Source of the DNA: Chloroflexota bacterium | Lineage (GTDB): Bacteria > Chloroflexota > Anaerolineae > Anaerolineales > Villigracilaceae | NCBI GenBank assembly: GCA_016191845.1 | Contig: JACPVF010000015.1 | Coordinates: forward strand, 186,001-250,000 | Reading direction: 5' to 3' | DNA length: 64,000 bases | Part shown: positions 8,674 through 20,945 of the stretch, piece by piece | Position numbering within the stretch: position 1 is the first letter of the stretch | Layout of the letters: the number at the start of each line of letters is the position of its first letter | The notes under the pieces: model-generated | Told to the model about the DNA's origin: nothing | The model's input: only the letters and a program-made list of their open reading frames with translations | The model's database searches: none | Translations under genes and position numbers: made by a program

Positions 8674-9241
8674 TGAATCTCGGTAAAAAATTCAAGACTC
8701 TGCCGTTGTTTCTACTCCTTGCATCAATTGCATTGTTCCTGACCGGTTGTGCCTCTACTTCCGTAGTCAAGGCCCAACCCGCTTCGGCGCAGGAAATTGC
8801 TGCTGGCAATATCGAAAACGGGCGGAGATTATTCATGGGCTATGCCCGCCTCCAAAATGACGGGCCGCCCTGCATGGGATGTCACAGCGTGGGGGATAAC
8901 GGACTCCTCGGCGGCGGCGCGATGGGACCCGACCTGACCAACGTTTCCACCCGCCTCAGTCAGGACGAAATCGCCTCCATCCTGACCAACAGCGGGTCGA
9001 CCCTCTCCCCCGTCATGCAGCCTATCTTCACGGATCATCCCCTGACCGCGAGCGAGCAAGCTGACCTGATGGCCTTCCTCAACGCCTCGGTTGGACAGCC
9101 TGAATCCAACAAGGAGATCTGGGTCTTCGGCATCAGCCTGGCGGGCTTCGTGGCGGCGGTTGGGGCGATCGGATTCATCTATCGCGGACGGTTGCGCAGT
9201 GTCCGCAGAGCATTGGTCAATCAAGCACAGAAGGAGTTGCA

Positions 9242-9245
<4 letters not shown>
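8670..9245 (+). CDS. Membrane-anchored monohaem cytochrome c in the nar operon
   Basis: 191 residues. An N-terminal lipoprotein signal (LFLTGCAS lipobox) is followed by a cytochrome c domain with a single CMGCH haem site (about residues 68-72) and a likely Met ligand in [10 protein letters not shown]-terminal transmembrane helix (about 151-172) ends in a basic cytoplasmic tail. It is thus held at both ends on the outer face of the membrane. By position it resembles NarC-type cytochromes encoded with narGHI in Thermus, proposed to carry electrons to or from the reductase complex. ATG ATG start overlaps the preceding stop; its own stop overlaps narG (ATGA). Confidence 0.87.
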
Positions 9246-12874
<3,629 letters not shown>

Positions 12875-12894
12875 ATGGAACAGGACACAACATT

Positions 12895-14385
12895 ATGAAA
12901 ATCCGCTCGCAAGTTTCAATGGTATTCCACCTCGACAAGTGCATTGGCTGTCACACGTGCAGCATCGCCTGCAAAAATATCTGGACGGATCGCCAGGGCG
13001 CGGAGTACATGTGGTGGAACAACGTGGAGACCAAGCCAGGCGTCGGTTTCCCGACCCAGTGGGAAGACCAGGAAAAATACAAAGGCGGCTGGGAACTCAA
13101 GAACGGCAAGCCGCAACTCAAACTCCAGAACCGTGTGGAGGCGTTGGGCAACCTGTTCTCGAATCCCGCGCTGCCCACGATGGATGATTACTACGAGCCG
13201 TGGACGTACAACTACGGCGACCTGTTCAACTCCCCGCTTGGCGATGACCAGCCCACGGCGCGCCCCATCTCGCGCATCGACGGCCAGCCCATCGAAATCG
13301 AATCGGGCCCCAACTGGGACGACGACCTGGGCGGCTCGAACATTTACGCCGCCAACGATCCGCTGCTGGACAACATGAGCGACGAAGACAAGCGTCGACT
13401 CTTTTCCATCGAGCAGCTTTTCTACTTCTACATGCCGCGCATCTGCAATCACTGCCTGAACGCAGGTTGTGTCGCAGCCTGTCCCTCGGGCGCGATCTAC
13501 AAACGCGCCGAAGATGGCATCGTACTGATCAACCAGGACAAATGCCGCGGCTGGCGCATGTGCGTCTCGGCCTGCCCGTACAAAAAGACCTACTACAACT
13601 GGTTGACGGGCAAATCCGAAAAGTGCATCCTCTGCTACCCGCGTCTCGAAACGGGACAAGCCCCTGCCTGCTTCCACTCCTGCGTCGGACGCATCCGCTA
13701 TCTGGGCGTGCTGCTCTACGATGCCGACCAGATCCTGGACGCCGTCAAAGTTTCGGACGATCAACTTGTTCAACGCCAGCGCGAGATGATCCTCGATCCG
13801 TTCGACCCGAAGGTGATCGCGGCCGCCAAAGAGAGCGGCATCCCCGACGGGGTCATCACCGCCGCGCAGCGTTCGCCCGTCTATTGCTACGTCAAGGAAT
13901 GGGAACTGGCGCTGCCGCTGCATCCCGAGTTCCGCACCCTGCCCATGCTGTTCTACGTCCCCCCGCTGCTGCCCGTCCTTTCTGTGGGACAGGAGAGCGG
14001 CACCCAGCGCGTGGAAAACGACCTGTTCTCTTCGCTGGAAAGTGCGCGTGTGCCCGTCCGCTACATGTCGCGCATGCTCGCGGCTGGCAACGATGAGTTG
14101 GTGGTCAAGGCCTACCAGAAGATGATCGCCGTGCGCCTCTACAAGCGCGCCGAAACCGTCGGCGATGTGACCAGCGACGAGGCGACCGCCGCCCTCGCCA
14201 AAGCGGGCATGAGCGCCGAGGAGGCCGAAGCCATCTACCAACTGACATCCCTGCCCAACTATCAAGAGCGCTTCGTCATCCCGCCCTACGGCCGCGAAGG
14301 TGACATCGAGGAAGTCTACGACCCGCAGCAGCGCAAAGCCGAGTCGGGATTCGGCAAACGCCAGAGTCCGCACCGAGGCCTGTAA
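12895..14385 (+). CDS. narH: Respiratory nitrate reductase beta subunit NarH
   Basis: Electron-transfer subunit of 496 residues linking NarI haem to NarG. Ferredoxin-type cysteine groups are visible: CIGCHTCSIAC near residue 17, CNHCLNAGCVAACPSG near 184, CRGWRMCVSACPYKK near 217 and CILCYPR near 244. The Trp in CRGWRMC replaces a cysteine, giving the [3Fe-4S] cluster typical of NarH. The frame begins MKIRSQVSMVFHLDKCIGCH, as expected for a cytoplasmic protein without signal. Sits between narG and narJ with short gaps. Confidence 0.97.
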   Translation: MKIRSQVSMVFHLDKCIGCHTCSIACKNIWTDRQGAEYMWWNNVETKPGVGFPTQWEDQEKYKGGWELKNGKPQLKLQNRVEALGNLFSNPALPTMDDYYEPWTYNYGDLFNSPLGDDQPTARPISRIDGQPIEIESGPNWDDDLGGSNIYAANDPLLDNMSDEDKRRLFSIEQLFYFYMPRICNHCLNAGCVAACPSGAIYKRAEDGIVLINQDKCRGWRMCVSACPYKKTYYNWLTGKSEKCILCYPRLETGQAPACFHSCVGRIRYLGVLLYDADQILDAVKVSDDQLVQRQREMILDPFDPKVIAAAKESGIPDGVITAAQRSPVYCYVKEWELALPLHPEFRTLPMLFYVPPLLPVLSVGQESGTQRVENDLFSSLESARVPVRYMSRMLAAGNDELVVKAYQKMIAVRLYKRAETVGDVTSDEATAALAKAGMSAEEAEAIYQLTSLPNYQERFVIPPYGREGDIEEVYDPQQRKAESGFGKRQSPHRGL

Positions 14386-14388
14386 GCC

Positions 14389-14943
14389 ATGCAAAAAGAC
14401 TCCCTGTGCATCCTGTACGATTCATTCACCGACCTGCTGGCGTATCCCACCTCGTCCATTTGGGAGCAGGCCGAAACCTGTCTCGCCCAGCTGCGCGAGT
14501 CGCATCCCGAAGCTGCCTCGGCCTTGGAGAGGTTCTCCCTCGGTCTGGGGCAGCGCACGCTGGAACAGATGGAAGAACTCTACACCACCACCTTTGACAT
14601 GCAGCCCGTCTGCTATCCCTACATCGGCTACCACCTGTTCGGCGAAAGTTACAAACGCGGCGCCTTCATGGCGCAACTGAACGAGGCCTATCACGCCTTC
14701 GGCTATTCCGCTGGACAGGACTTGCCCGACCATCTCCCCGTGACTCTGCGTTTCCTCGGTTTGGATTCCACCAACCGTCAGGGTGAGTTCTGCCAGGCAT
14801 TGTTGAATGAAGGCCTGGTTCCCGCCTTGGCGAAAATGCTCCAGACCTTCGACAAACAATCCACCAATCCCTACTTCGGACTCCTGACAGCGCTCCATAC
14901 AGTGCTTGTTCCCACCCTTGAAAAGGAAGTTGACCATGCTTGA
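14389..14943 (+). CDS. narJ: Nitrate reductase assembly chaperone NarJ
   Basis: TorD/NarJ-family chaperone of 184 residues that holds apo-NarG for molybdenum cofactor insertion. Family features: LLAYPTSSIWEQ at the start, LEQMEELYTTTFDMQP and CYPYIGYHLFGESYKRGAFM in the middle, and DLPDHLPVTLRFL later. It begins 3 bases after narH and its end overlaps narI by 8 bases, the usual gene order for cytoplasm-facing nitrate reductases. Confidence 0.94.
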   Translation: MQKDSLCILYDSFTDLLAYPTSSIWEQAETCLAQLRESHPEAASALERFSLGLGQRTLEQMEELYTTTFDMQPVCYPYIGYHLFGESYKRGAFMAQLNEAYHAFGYSAGQDLPDHLPVTLRFLGLDSTNRQGEFCQALLNEGLVPALAKMLQTFDKQSTNPYFGLLTALHTVLVPTLEKEVDHA

Positions 14944-15610
14944 CATTCTCCTCTTCGTTGTGTTCCCCTATTTGGCAGTTGCCATTGCGGTCGGAGGCAC
15001 GCTGTACCGCTACTTCACGAATCAATTTTCGTTCACCAGCCTGTCTTCGCAATTTCTGGAAAACGACATCCAGTTCTGGGGTTCGACCCTCTGGCACTAC
15101 GGCATCATCCCCACGCTGGTCATCCACGTGATGGGATTCACCATCCCCAAAGTGATGGAACTCATGCACAGCACGCCCGAAACGCTCTATCTGGCGGAAC
15201 TGGCGGGCAAGGTCTTTGGGATCATGGCGCTGGTCGGGGCGGGCGCGCTGTTCTATCGGCGTGTGGCATCCTCCAAGATTCGCATGGTCACCACGCCCGC
15301 CGACTGGGTCATCCTCGTTCTGTTGTTCTTCCAGGTATTCCTCGGGATGTGGATCGCCTTCGGCTATCGTTGGGGCGCGACGTGGTTCATCCAGACCGTC
15401 ACACCGTGGGTGGCCTCGCTGGCCACCTTCCAGCCCGCGCCGCAATACGTCGCTTCGCTGCCTCTCATCCCAAAACTGCACTTCCTGAACGCCACCCTGC
15501 TGATCGCCATCTTCCCGTTTGGGCGGTTGGTGCACATGGTCAGTTTCCCCGTCGAATATCTCTGGCGGCGCTTCCAGTTGGTGATCTGGACGCGGCGCAA
15601 AGTCGTCTAG
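14936..15610 (+). CDS. narI: Respiratory nitrate reductase gamma subunit NarI
   Basis: Dihaem cytochrome b membrane anchor that oxidises quinol, 224 residues with five predicted helices. Haem-ligating histidines are visible in FWGSTLWHYGIIPTLVIHVMG and in LHFLNATLLIAIFPFGRLVH. The ATG at 14936 is chosen over an upstream one within narJ because AAAAGGAAG lies before it and MLDILLFVVFPYLAV is the family N-terminus. Overlaps narJ; followed 9 bases later by the TDT-family channel gene. Confidence 0.95.
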   Translation: MLDILLFVVFPYLAVAIAVGGTLYRYFTNQFSFTSLSSQFLENDIQFWGSTLWHYGIIPTLVIHVMGFTIPKVMELMHSTPETLYLAELAGKVFGIMALVGAGALFYRRVASSKIRMVTTPADWVILVLLFFQVFLGMWIAFGYRWGATWFIQTVTPWVASLATFQPAPQYVASLPLIPKLHFLNATLLIAIFPFGRLVHMVSFPVEYLWRRFQLVIWTRRKVV

Positions 15611-15619
15611 GAGTCACCC

Positions 15620-16711
15620 ATGTGGAACCGCATCACCAGCATGGTTCAGGATGGCGTCCGCGACCTGTTTCCCGCCTACTTTGCGCTCGTCATGGCGACG
15701 GGCATCATCTCCATCGCCTGCCATCTTGTGACGATGGATTACCTGGCCTTCCCGCTGTTTTACCTCAACCTGTTTTTTTACGCCGCCCTCTGGCTCCTGA
15801 CCCTCGCCCGCCTCACGCGTCACCCCAAGCGGCTCCTCGCTGACCTGTCGAATCATCGCCTCGGCGCGGGCTTTCTGACCCTCGTGGCTGGCACCAACGT
15901 ATTGGGCAGCCAGTTCGTCATCCTAACCGCCAACACAAGCGCCGCCCTCGTCCTCTGGATATTGGGGTTGGCGCTCTGGCTCTTCCTCATCTATGCCCTC
16001 TTCACCGTGCTGACAGTCAAGGAAGAAAAGCCGACCATTGACACGGGCATCAACGGCGCGTGGATGTTATTCGTGGTCTCCACGCAATCCATCGTGGTGC
16101 TTGGCATGTTGCTCGCCTCCCGTTTCGCACCTCACGAAGAACTGTTCACCTTCGCCATGCTGGGTTTTTATCTGCTCGGCTGCATGCTTTACATCGTGCT
16201 GATCTCGCTCATCACCTATCGCTTCATGTTCTTCAAGATCGGCGCCGATGAAATGGGACCTCCCTACTGGATCAACATGGGCGCTGTCGCCATCACCACC
16301 CTGGCAGGCGACAACCTCCTGCTCAAGGGCACCGCACCCTTCCTCACCGACCTCATTCCCTTCATCAAAGGCTTCACGCTTTTCTTCTGGGCGGCGGGCA
16401 CATGGTGGATCCCGCTCCTCTTCCTGCTTGGCGCGTGGCGTCACATCTACAAGCGTTACCCGCTCACCTATCACCCCGTGTACTGGGGCTTGGTCTTTCC
16501 CATGGGTATGTACACCGTCGCCACCTTCCGTTTGGCGCAGGTGATGAAGTTGGATTTCCTCCTGCTCATCCCAAAATACTTTATCTATCTCGCGCTGCTC
16601 GCCTGGCTGATCACCACTTATGGATTGGCATACCAGTTGACTGCCACCCTCTTGAAAACACCAGTCGTAGAACAGACCAGCGACATGCTTCCCGCCGATC
16701 TCAAAAAATAA
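15620..16711 (+). CDS. TDT-family (TehA/SLAC1-like) membrane channel in the nar operon
   Basis: Ten-helix membrane protein of 363 residues, related to TehA, Mae1 and SLAC1 anion channels. The N-terminus reads PAYFALVMATGIISIACHL, the common first helix of this family, and the pattern of ten hydrophobic segments fits. Annotated relatives are called tellurite-resistance or C4-dicarboxylate transporters, but SLAC1-type channels conduct nitrate and chloride. It stands where narK nitrate/nitrite transporters usually stand and no narK is present in the window, so nitrate/nitrite passage is a reasonable inference. AGGAG lies upstream of the ATG, and the gene is tightly linked to narI. Confidence 0.8.
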   Translation: MWNRITSMVQDGVRDLFPAYFALVMATGIISIACHLVTMDYLAFPLFYLNLFFYAALWLLTLARLTRHPKRLLADLSNHRLGAGFLTLVAGTNVLGSQFVILTANTSAALVLWILGLALWLFLIYALFTVLTVKEEKPTIDTGINGAWMLFVVSTQSIVVLGMLLASRFAPHEELFTFAMLGFYLLGCMLYIVLISLITYRFMFFKIGADEMGPPYWINMGAVAITTLAGDNLLLKGTAPFLTDLIPFIKGFTLFFWAAGTWWIPLLFLLGAWRHIYKRYPLTYHPVYWGLVFPMGMYTVATFRLAQVMKLDFLLLIPKYFIYLALLAWLITTYGLAYQLTATLLKTPVVEQTSDMLPADLKK

Positions 16712-16718
16712 AAGTGAC

Positions 16719-17318
16719 ATGGAACTTTCCTCAACCTCGACCATGCCGAGTCTGGATGACCTGCTGACCCTCAGCGCGACTCATCACCACAAACTTTGTC
16801 CCCGCCAGGTACTCGGCGTTCGCATCGGACTTCTGGCTGGACTCCTGCTCGACCTGCCTTTGCCTCAACCCGAAAAGCGCCTGCTCGCCATCGCCGAAAC
16901 GGACGGCTGCTTCGTGGACGGCCTCTCCACCGCGACGGGTTGCCACGTTGGGCGGCGCACGCTGCGCATCGAAGATTACGGCAAGACGGCCGCCACCTTT
17001 GTGGATACGCTCACCGAGCAGACCATCCGCATTGCCCCGCGCGCCGAAGCCCGCGAACTGGCCTGGGACTACGCCCCCTCCGCCCGCAACAAGTGGGAAG
17101 CGCAACTGATCGGCTACCAGCATATCCCCGACAATCTACTGCTCGACTGGCGCTGGGTGGAACTGACTATCCCCGTGAAGCAGATCGTTGGCCAGGCAGG
17201 GAATCGTGTCTCGTGCGAATCCTGCGGGGAGGAGATCATCAACCAGCGGGAAGTGACACACGAGGGGACAGTCTTGTGCAAATCCTGCGCAGGCGAATCG
17301 TACTTTTTAGAAAAATAA
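16719..17318 (+). CDS. FmdE-family protein with C-terminal zinc ribbon
   Basis: 199 residues related to FmdE (subunit E of formylmethanofuran dehydrogenase, a molybdenum/tungsten enzyme). The FmdE domain spans about residues 8-135, with HHHKLCPRQVLGVRIGLLA and TDGCFVDGLSTATGCHVGRR. A C-terminal zinc ribbon reads CESCGEEI, then a gap of about 13 residues, then CKSC. FmdE-like proteins often occur with molybdoenzymes; a role in molybdenum cofactor handling for NarG is possible but unproven. Follows the channel gene by 7 bases and is the last intact gene of the nar operon. Start could also be the Met at 16743. Confidence 0.82.
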   Translation: MELSSTSTMPSLDDLLTLSATHHHKLCPRQVLGVRIGLLAGLLLDLPLPQPEKRLLAIAETDGCFVDGLSTATGCHVGRRTLRIEDYGKTAATFVDTLTEQTIRIAPRAEARELAWDYAPSARNKWEAQLIGYQHIPDNLLLDWRWVELTIPVKQIVGQAGNRVSCESCGEEIINQREVTHEGTVLCKSCAGESYFLEK

Positions 17319-17694
17319 AGACAATCGCACCGAACAGGAATTGTGTCGTCGTGATGGACGCAGTACGCGGCTTAACTCCAGGTGTTCTCCGACGATAGTC
17401 AAAGCCAGGAACACTTGCCAGAAAAAGACGACTTGAAAGATCTGTCAGCCAAACAGACGGAACAGTTATCCACTTTTCAGCGCGACGGTACGCTCGAGCA
17501 TGATTAGAGTCCCTAAAGACTAAGATCATCAAGAGATCATAGCCTAACGGGAACGACAGTAATGGATCCAACCATTGCCAACCGAGGTGTAACAGCCCTG
17601 TCCAGAGTGCGAAAAAAAGGGGAAGGATGGTAAGTAATAAAAAAGGATCGGGCTTTGGTTGGATTTCATAACATGTATCTGGGAAGTTCGCCAC
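17319..17694 (-). pseudogene. Frameshifted, truncated polytopic membrane-protein gene
   Basis: Three consecutive reading frames on the minus strand join into one protein. Frame one from 17694 gives LLLTILPLFFALWTGLLHLG and then DLLMILVF; after a one-base shift near 17516 frame two gives LGTLIMLERTVAL; a further shift gives FWQVFLALTIVGEHLELSR (17427 to about 17360). The patterns LMxxxFLGTLIxLERxVAL and LTIxGExLELSR belong together in a bacterial multi-helix membrane family that I recognise but cannot name surely. The 3' part is missing where the FmdE gene ends. It lies convergent to the nar operon. Confidence 0.7.
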
Positions 17695-17855
17695 AACTGG
17701 TCATTTCCTTTCCACACAGGTAATACAAACTCTCATCCTTGGGCTTTCCTGCAACGATATATAGTGGCTAATGATTTATTTATTTCTACTTGCAACATAA
17801 GGTTGGATGTGCGAATATCAGTGGGCTATAAATTCGTGATACAATAAAAATCATA

Positions 17856-18015
17856 TAGTGATCAGCAAGCGGCGAAGTCCGGTGAGATTCCGGCGCTGTC
17901 GCGCAACTGTGAAGTTAGTTATGTAGTTGAATAGGTATATGGTTGAGTAGTTGAACTACCACCATCGAACTAATAAACTGCGTACCTAACCAAGTCAGGT
18001 CGCCCGCCCTGGTCA
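17856..18015 (+). ncRNA. Cobalamin (AdoCbl-type) riboswitch
   Basis: Leader RNA that turns down the downstream corrinoid operon when cobalamin is plentiful. The conserved core is visible: GCGGCGAAGTCCGGTGAGAT, TCCGGCGCTGTCGCGCAACT, and the B12-box near 17991-18009 (AAGTCAGGTCGCCCGCC). A variable hairpin (about 17937-17975) separates them, as in the Rfam family. It precedes btuF by about 130 bases and is followed by an intrinsic terminator hairpin. Confidence 0.93.
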
Positions 18016-18078
18016 GTTCAACCACTTCTCGCGGAAAGGAGGTGGAGAGCGGTCCAGTTTGGATTGATTCTTTCACCT

Positions 18079-18108
18079 CCCCTGTCTAATTAGACAGGGG
18101 ATTTTGAT
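18079..18108 (+). terminator. Terminator stem of the riboswitch expression platform
   Basis: A perfect 22-base palindrome (CCCCTGTCTAA and its complement) at 18079-18100 followed by ATTTTGATT, 41 bases before btuF. A second, weaker stem around an AGGAGGTGG segment (18021-18050) lies between it and the aptamer and could be the alternative pairing partner. Transcription termination control is inferred from this layout. Confidence 0.75.
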
Positions 18109-18141
18109 TCACAACACATCACTCTTTGGAGAAGATATAGA

Positions 18142-19143
18142 ATGCTTCGCAAAACCCTTTGGTTCGTTACACTCTTGCTTATGTTGGTGTCAGGGGCATG
18201 TTCCCCCGCAACTACCGTCCTGACTAAGTCGCCAAATGTCACCGCACCAGCCACTGAGGTCCCAACCAAGGCGCCTGTTGCCACAGCAACTGCCGCCAGC
18301 GATGCCATCATCCTTACCGATGGGTTAGGTCGCGAAATTTTCCTCAAAACACCCGCCCAACGTGTGGTTTCACTTGCTCCCTCGTTGACCGAGATCCTTT
18401 TCGCCATTGGCGCTGGAAGTCAAGTTGTAGGACGCGATGAAAATTCCGACTACCCAGAGGAAACCTTGAAGGTCGAAAGTGTTGGCTCCACGTATCAAAC
18501 CCTGAACACGGAATCCATTCTCGCTCTCGATCCCGATTTGGTAGTGGCGGCCGGGATTAATAGTCCTGAACAGATCAAGGCGTTGGAAGATTTGGGCGTC
18601 ACTGTGTATTTCTTTGAAAACCCGACTGACTTTGCCGGGATGTATGAGCACCTGCATATCATGGGCAAGTTAACGGGCCATGAGGGCGAAGCAACAGATA
18701 TGGTTGAGTCGCTTCAAAAACGAGTGGAAGCGGTTCAGCAGAAAGTGGCGGCACTGACCGAAAGACCGACGGTTTTCTATGAGATCGATGGTTCTGACCC
18801 ATCCAAACCCTGGACCTCCGGCCCTGGCACCTTTATGGATGCCATGATTACCCAGGCAGGTGGTATCAATATTGGCGGCGTGCTATCCGATCCATTTGCG
18901 CAGATCAGTTTGGAGGAAATCGTCAAACAGAACCCCAATTTCATTATTTTGGGGGATACCAAATGGGGCGTTACGATTGAATCCATTGGCGAACGCGAAG
19001 GCTGGGGGGAACTGACTGCAGTGAAGGAAAGTAAGATCTTCTCCTTCGATGACAACCTTTCCAGCCGTCCTGGTCCCCGCCTGGTGGATGGGTTGGAAGC
19101 GTTGCTTGTCATCCTGCACCCTGAACTTGCGCCAGTGCCATAG
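18142..19143 (+). CDS. btuF: Corrinoid ABC transporter substrate-binding lipoprotein (BtuF-like)
   Basis: Extracytoplasmic binding protein of 333 residues, class III periplasmic-binding fold. Lipobox LVSGACSP near residue 22 followed by a Thr/Pro/Ala-rich linker. The core begins TDGLGREIFLKTPAQRVVSLAPSLTEILFAIGAG, followed by VGRDENSDYPEE, ALDPDLVV and TSGPGTFMDAMITQAGG, all typical of BtuF and related metal-chelate binders. Cobalamin/cobinamide as ligand is supported by the riboswitch directly upstream and the cob genes downstream. GGAG lies before the ATG. Confidence 0.9.
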   Translation: MLRKTLWFVTLLLMLVSGACSPATTVLTKSPNVTAPATEVPTKAPVATATAASDAIILTDGLGREIFLKTPAQRVVSLAPSLTEILFAIGAGSQVVGRDENSDYPEETLKVESVGSTYQTLNTESILALDPDLVVAAGINSPEQIKALEDLGVTVYFFENPTDFAGMYEHLHIMGKLTGHEGEATDMVESLQKRVEAVQQKVAALTERPTVFYEIDGSDPSKPWTSGPGTFMDAMITQAGGINIGGVLSDPFAQISLEEIVKQNPNFIILGDTKWGVTIESIGEREGWGELTAVKESKIFSFDDNLSSRPGPRLVDGLEALLVILHPELAPVP

Positions 19144-19155
19144 AAAGTAAAGGAG

Positions 19156-19190
19156 ATAGGCACATCAGCAACCCATGTTGGTGTGCCTAT
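19156..19190 (+). promoter_or_regulatory. Stem-loop between btuF and btuC
   Basis: Perfect 9-base arms ATAGGCACA (19156-19164) and TGTGCCTAT (19182-19190), with further partial pairing inside. It begins right after AGGAG at 19151 and ends 11 bases before the btuC ATG. There is no T-run, so it is not a terminator. It may stabilise the btuF part of the message or modulate btuC translation. Confidence 0.55.
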
Positions 19191-19200
19191 CAATATATTT

Positions 19201-20190
19201 ATGCGCCGCTTTATCTTGTCTACCCTCTTTCTTTTATTTGCCTTGTTTATCAGCTTGGCGGTTGGATCAGTCTTTCTCCCTCCATCTGATTTGTTTGCTG
19301 CGTTCACTGGACATGGTAGCCAGCTGGCGACTTCCATTCTGTGGAAGATCCGTCTGCCACGCACTGTGTTGATTGCGCTAACGGGCATGTCATTGGGCGG
19401 AAGCGGAGCAGCATATCAAGGCCTGTTCCGTAATCCGCTGGCTGATCCATATCTGCTTGGCGTAGCTTCTGGAGCAGGACTGGGAGCGGTGATCGCTATG
19501 AGTGTGAAATGGTCTTATACCTTTTGGGGACTCATGATTGTTCCGCTGGCAGCCTTCATCGGCGCGCTTCTGACAGTAGCTATTGTCTATTTATTGGCAC
19601 ATGTGGGCAAGGTGGTTCCCACGACCACGCTTATTCTCGCGGGTGTGACGGTTTCCTCTTTTGCGGTCTCGCTCACATCGTTTCTCATGCTGCGTTCTGA
19701 GGGAGAATTGCGCCGCGCCATGAGCTGGCTGATGGGTGGTTCCATCCAATTGGGCTGGGCGTCCGTCGTTGCCATGCTTCCTTATCTTGCCATCGGGCTG
19801 GCTTTCATCCTGCTGAACGGACATTCACTCAACTTGCTTCAATTCGGCGACGAGCAGGCACAGCAACTTGGCCTGAACATCTCGTTCACAAAAAAGACTC
19901 TCCTGGTCGCCGCTTCGCTTGCCACAGCTGCAGCTGTATCGTTTGCAGGCATTATTGGTTTCATTGGACTGGTAGTGCCTCACCTCATTCGACTTTGGGC
20001 TGGCCCCGATTACAGACAGTTACTTCCCCTCGCGGTTTTGGGTGGTGGAACTGTCCTTCTATTTTCCGATGTATTGGCACGCGTCGTTCTTTCTCCCCAG
20101 GAAGTCCCGGTGGGCATTATCACGGCACTGGCAGGCGCGCCGTTCTTTCTATGGGTGTTGCGCCGTACAAAACATAGGGGAGTTTGGTAA
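19201..20190 (+). CDS. btuC: Corrinoid ABC transporter permease (BtuC/FecCD family)
   Basis: Polytopic permease of 330 residues with about ten helices. Family signatures: RLPRTVLIALTGMSLGGSGA, FRNPLADPYLLGVASGAGLG, and near the end GLVVPHLIRLWAGPDYRQLL, where the ATPase coupling helix lies. The ATG at 19201 is chosen; an in-frame GTG six codons upstream lies inside the stem-loop. No strong ribosome-binding site precedes it. It follows btuF, but no ATPase gene (btuD) follows, so the transporter must borrow an ATPase encoded outside this window. Confidence 0.9.
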   Translation: MRRFILSTLFLLFALFISLAVGSVFLPPSDLFAAFTGHGSQLATSILWKIRLPRTVLIALTGMSLGGSGAAYQGLFRNPLADPYLLGVASGAGLGAVIAMSVKWSYTFWGLMIVPLAAFIGALLTVAIVYLLAHVGKVVPTTTLILAGVTVSSFAVSLTSFLMLRSEGELRRAMSWLMGGSIQLGWASVVAMLPYLAIGLAFILLNGHSLNLLQFGDEQAQQLGLNISFTKKTLLVAASLATAAAVSFAGIIGFIGLVVPHLIRLWAGPDYRQLLPLAVLGGGTVLLFSDVLARVVLSPQEVPVGIITALAGAPFFLWVLRRTKHRGVW

Positions 20191-20300
20191 TGTTTCGAGA
20201 TCATGATTATCTTTTTAGAAGACACTGCTCTTGTCCAGAGAATGACTGGGAACCGAGTGAGGAGGATCCTTCCCCTACCCAAAGATTACATATAAGAGAA

Positions 20301-20330
20301 GAGACGCTTCATACAAATGAGTTGCGTCTC
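20301..20330 (+). promoter_or_regulatory. Stem-loop between btuC and cobO
   Basis: Arms GAGACGC (20301-20307) and GCGTCTC (20324-20330) enclose a 16-base loop with a small inner stem. It sits in the 200-base gap between btuC and cobO, where no gene is visible. No T-run follows, so partial attenuation or message processing is possible. Confidence 0.4.
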
Positions 20331-20392
20331 CCATGTGTCATTATGAAAAACATCGCACGGAGATTCGCAATATGGCTAAAGGAGAAAATGTT

Positions 20393-20917
20393 ATGAGCAA
20401 AAAAGGCCTCGTGATCGTCAATACAGGAAATGGCAAGGGAAAATCTACCGCTGCATTTGGCACTCTTTTGCGTGCCTGGGGACGCGGGATGCGCGTATGC
20501 GTTATTCAATTCATCAAATCAGAGACAGGCAAATGGGGTGAGGTCAAAGCAGCCAATAAACTTGGCATCGAATGGCATATTAGTGGGGATGGCTTTACCT
20601 GGCTTTCAAAGGATATGGATGAAACTACCGCCCGCGCCCTTAAAGGCTGGGAGTTGGCACAGGAAAAAATCATCAGCGGCAACTATGACATGATCGTTCT
20701 GGATGAATTTACCTATCCGCTGAAATTTGGCTGGCTGGATGTTTCACAAACGATTGATTGGTTGAAAGCCAACAAACCGCCAGAATTGCACCTGATCATC
20801 ACCGGACGCGGTGCGCTGCCTGAGCTGGTGGAGTATGCCGATCTGGTTAGTGAAATGGGTGAGATAAAACACCCATATCAGCAGGGAATCCAGGCGCAGG
20901 CGGGCGTGGAGTTTTGA
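20393..20917 (+). CDS. cobO: Cob(I)alamin adenosyltransferase CobO/BtuR
   Basis: Transfers adenosyl from ATP to cob(I)alamin or cobinamide. 174 residues with the CobA-type P-loop [21 protein letters not shown], the [13 protein letters not shown] segment, DMIVLDEF and [20 protein letters not shown] near the end. The ATG at 20393 has AAAGGAG nine bases upstream; a longer frame from 20333 has no support. First of the salvage enzymes after the transporter genes. Confidence 0.94.
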   Translation: MSKKGLVIVNTGNGKGKSTAAFGTLLRAWGRGMRVCVIQFIKSETGKWGEVKAANKLGIEWHISGDGFTWLSKDMDETTARALKGWELAQEKIISGNYDMIVLDEFTYPLKFGWLDVSQTIDWLKANKPPELHLIITGRGALPELVEYADLVSEMGEIKHPYQQGIQAQAGVEF

Positions 20918-20945
20918 TCAGGGAACGAAAACACAGGGATAAACA

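Noticed and set aside
12916-14394. 492-codon minus-strand frame
   Set aside because: Antisense shadow of narH; high GC content in third positions keeps it open.
17239-17694. 151-codon minus-strand frame as an intact gene
   Set aside because: Conserved membrane-protein segments occur in three different frames and the frame's end runs antisense into the FmdE gene, so it is a frameshifted pseudogene.
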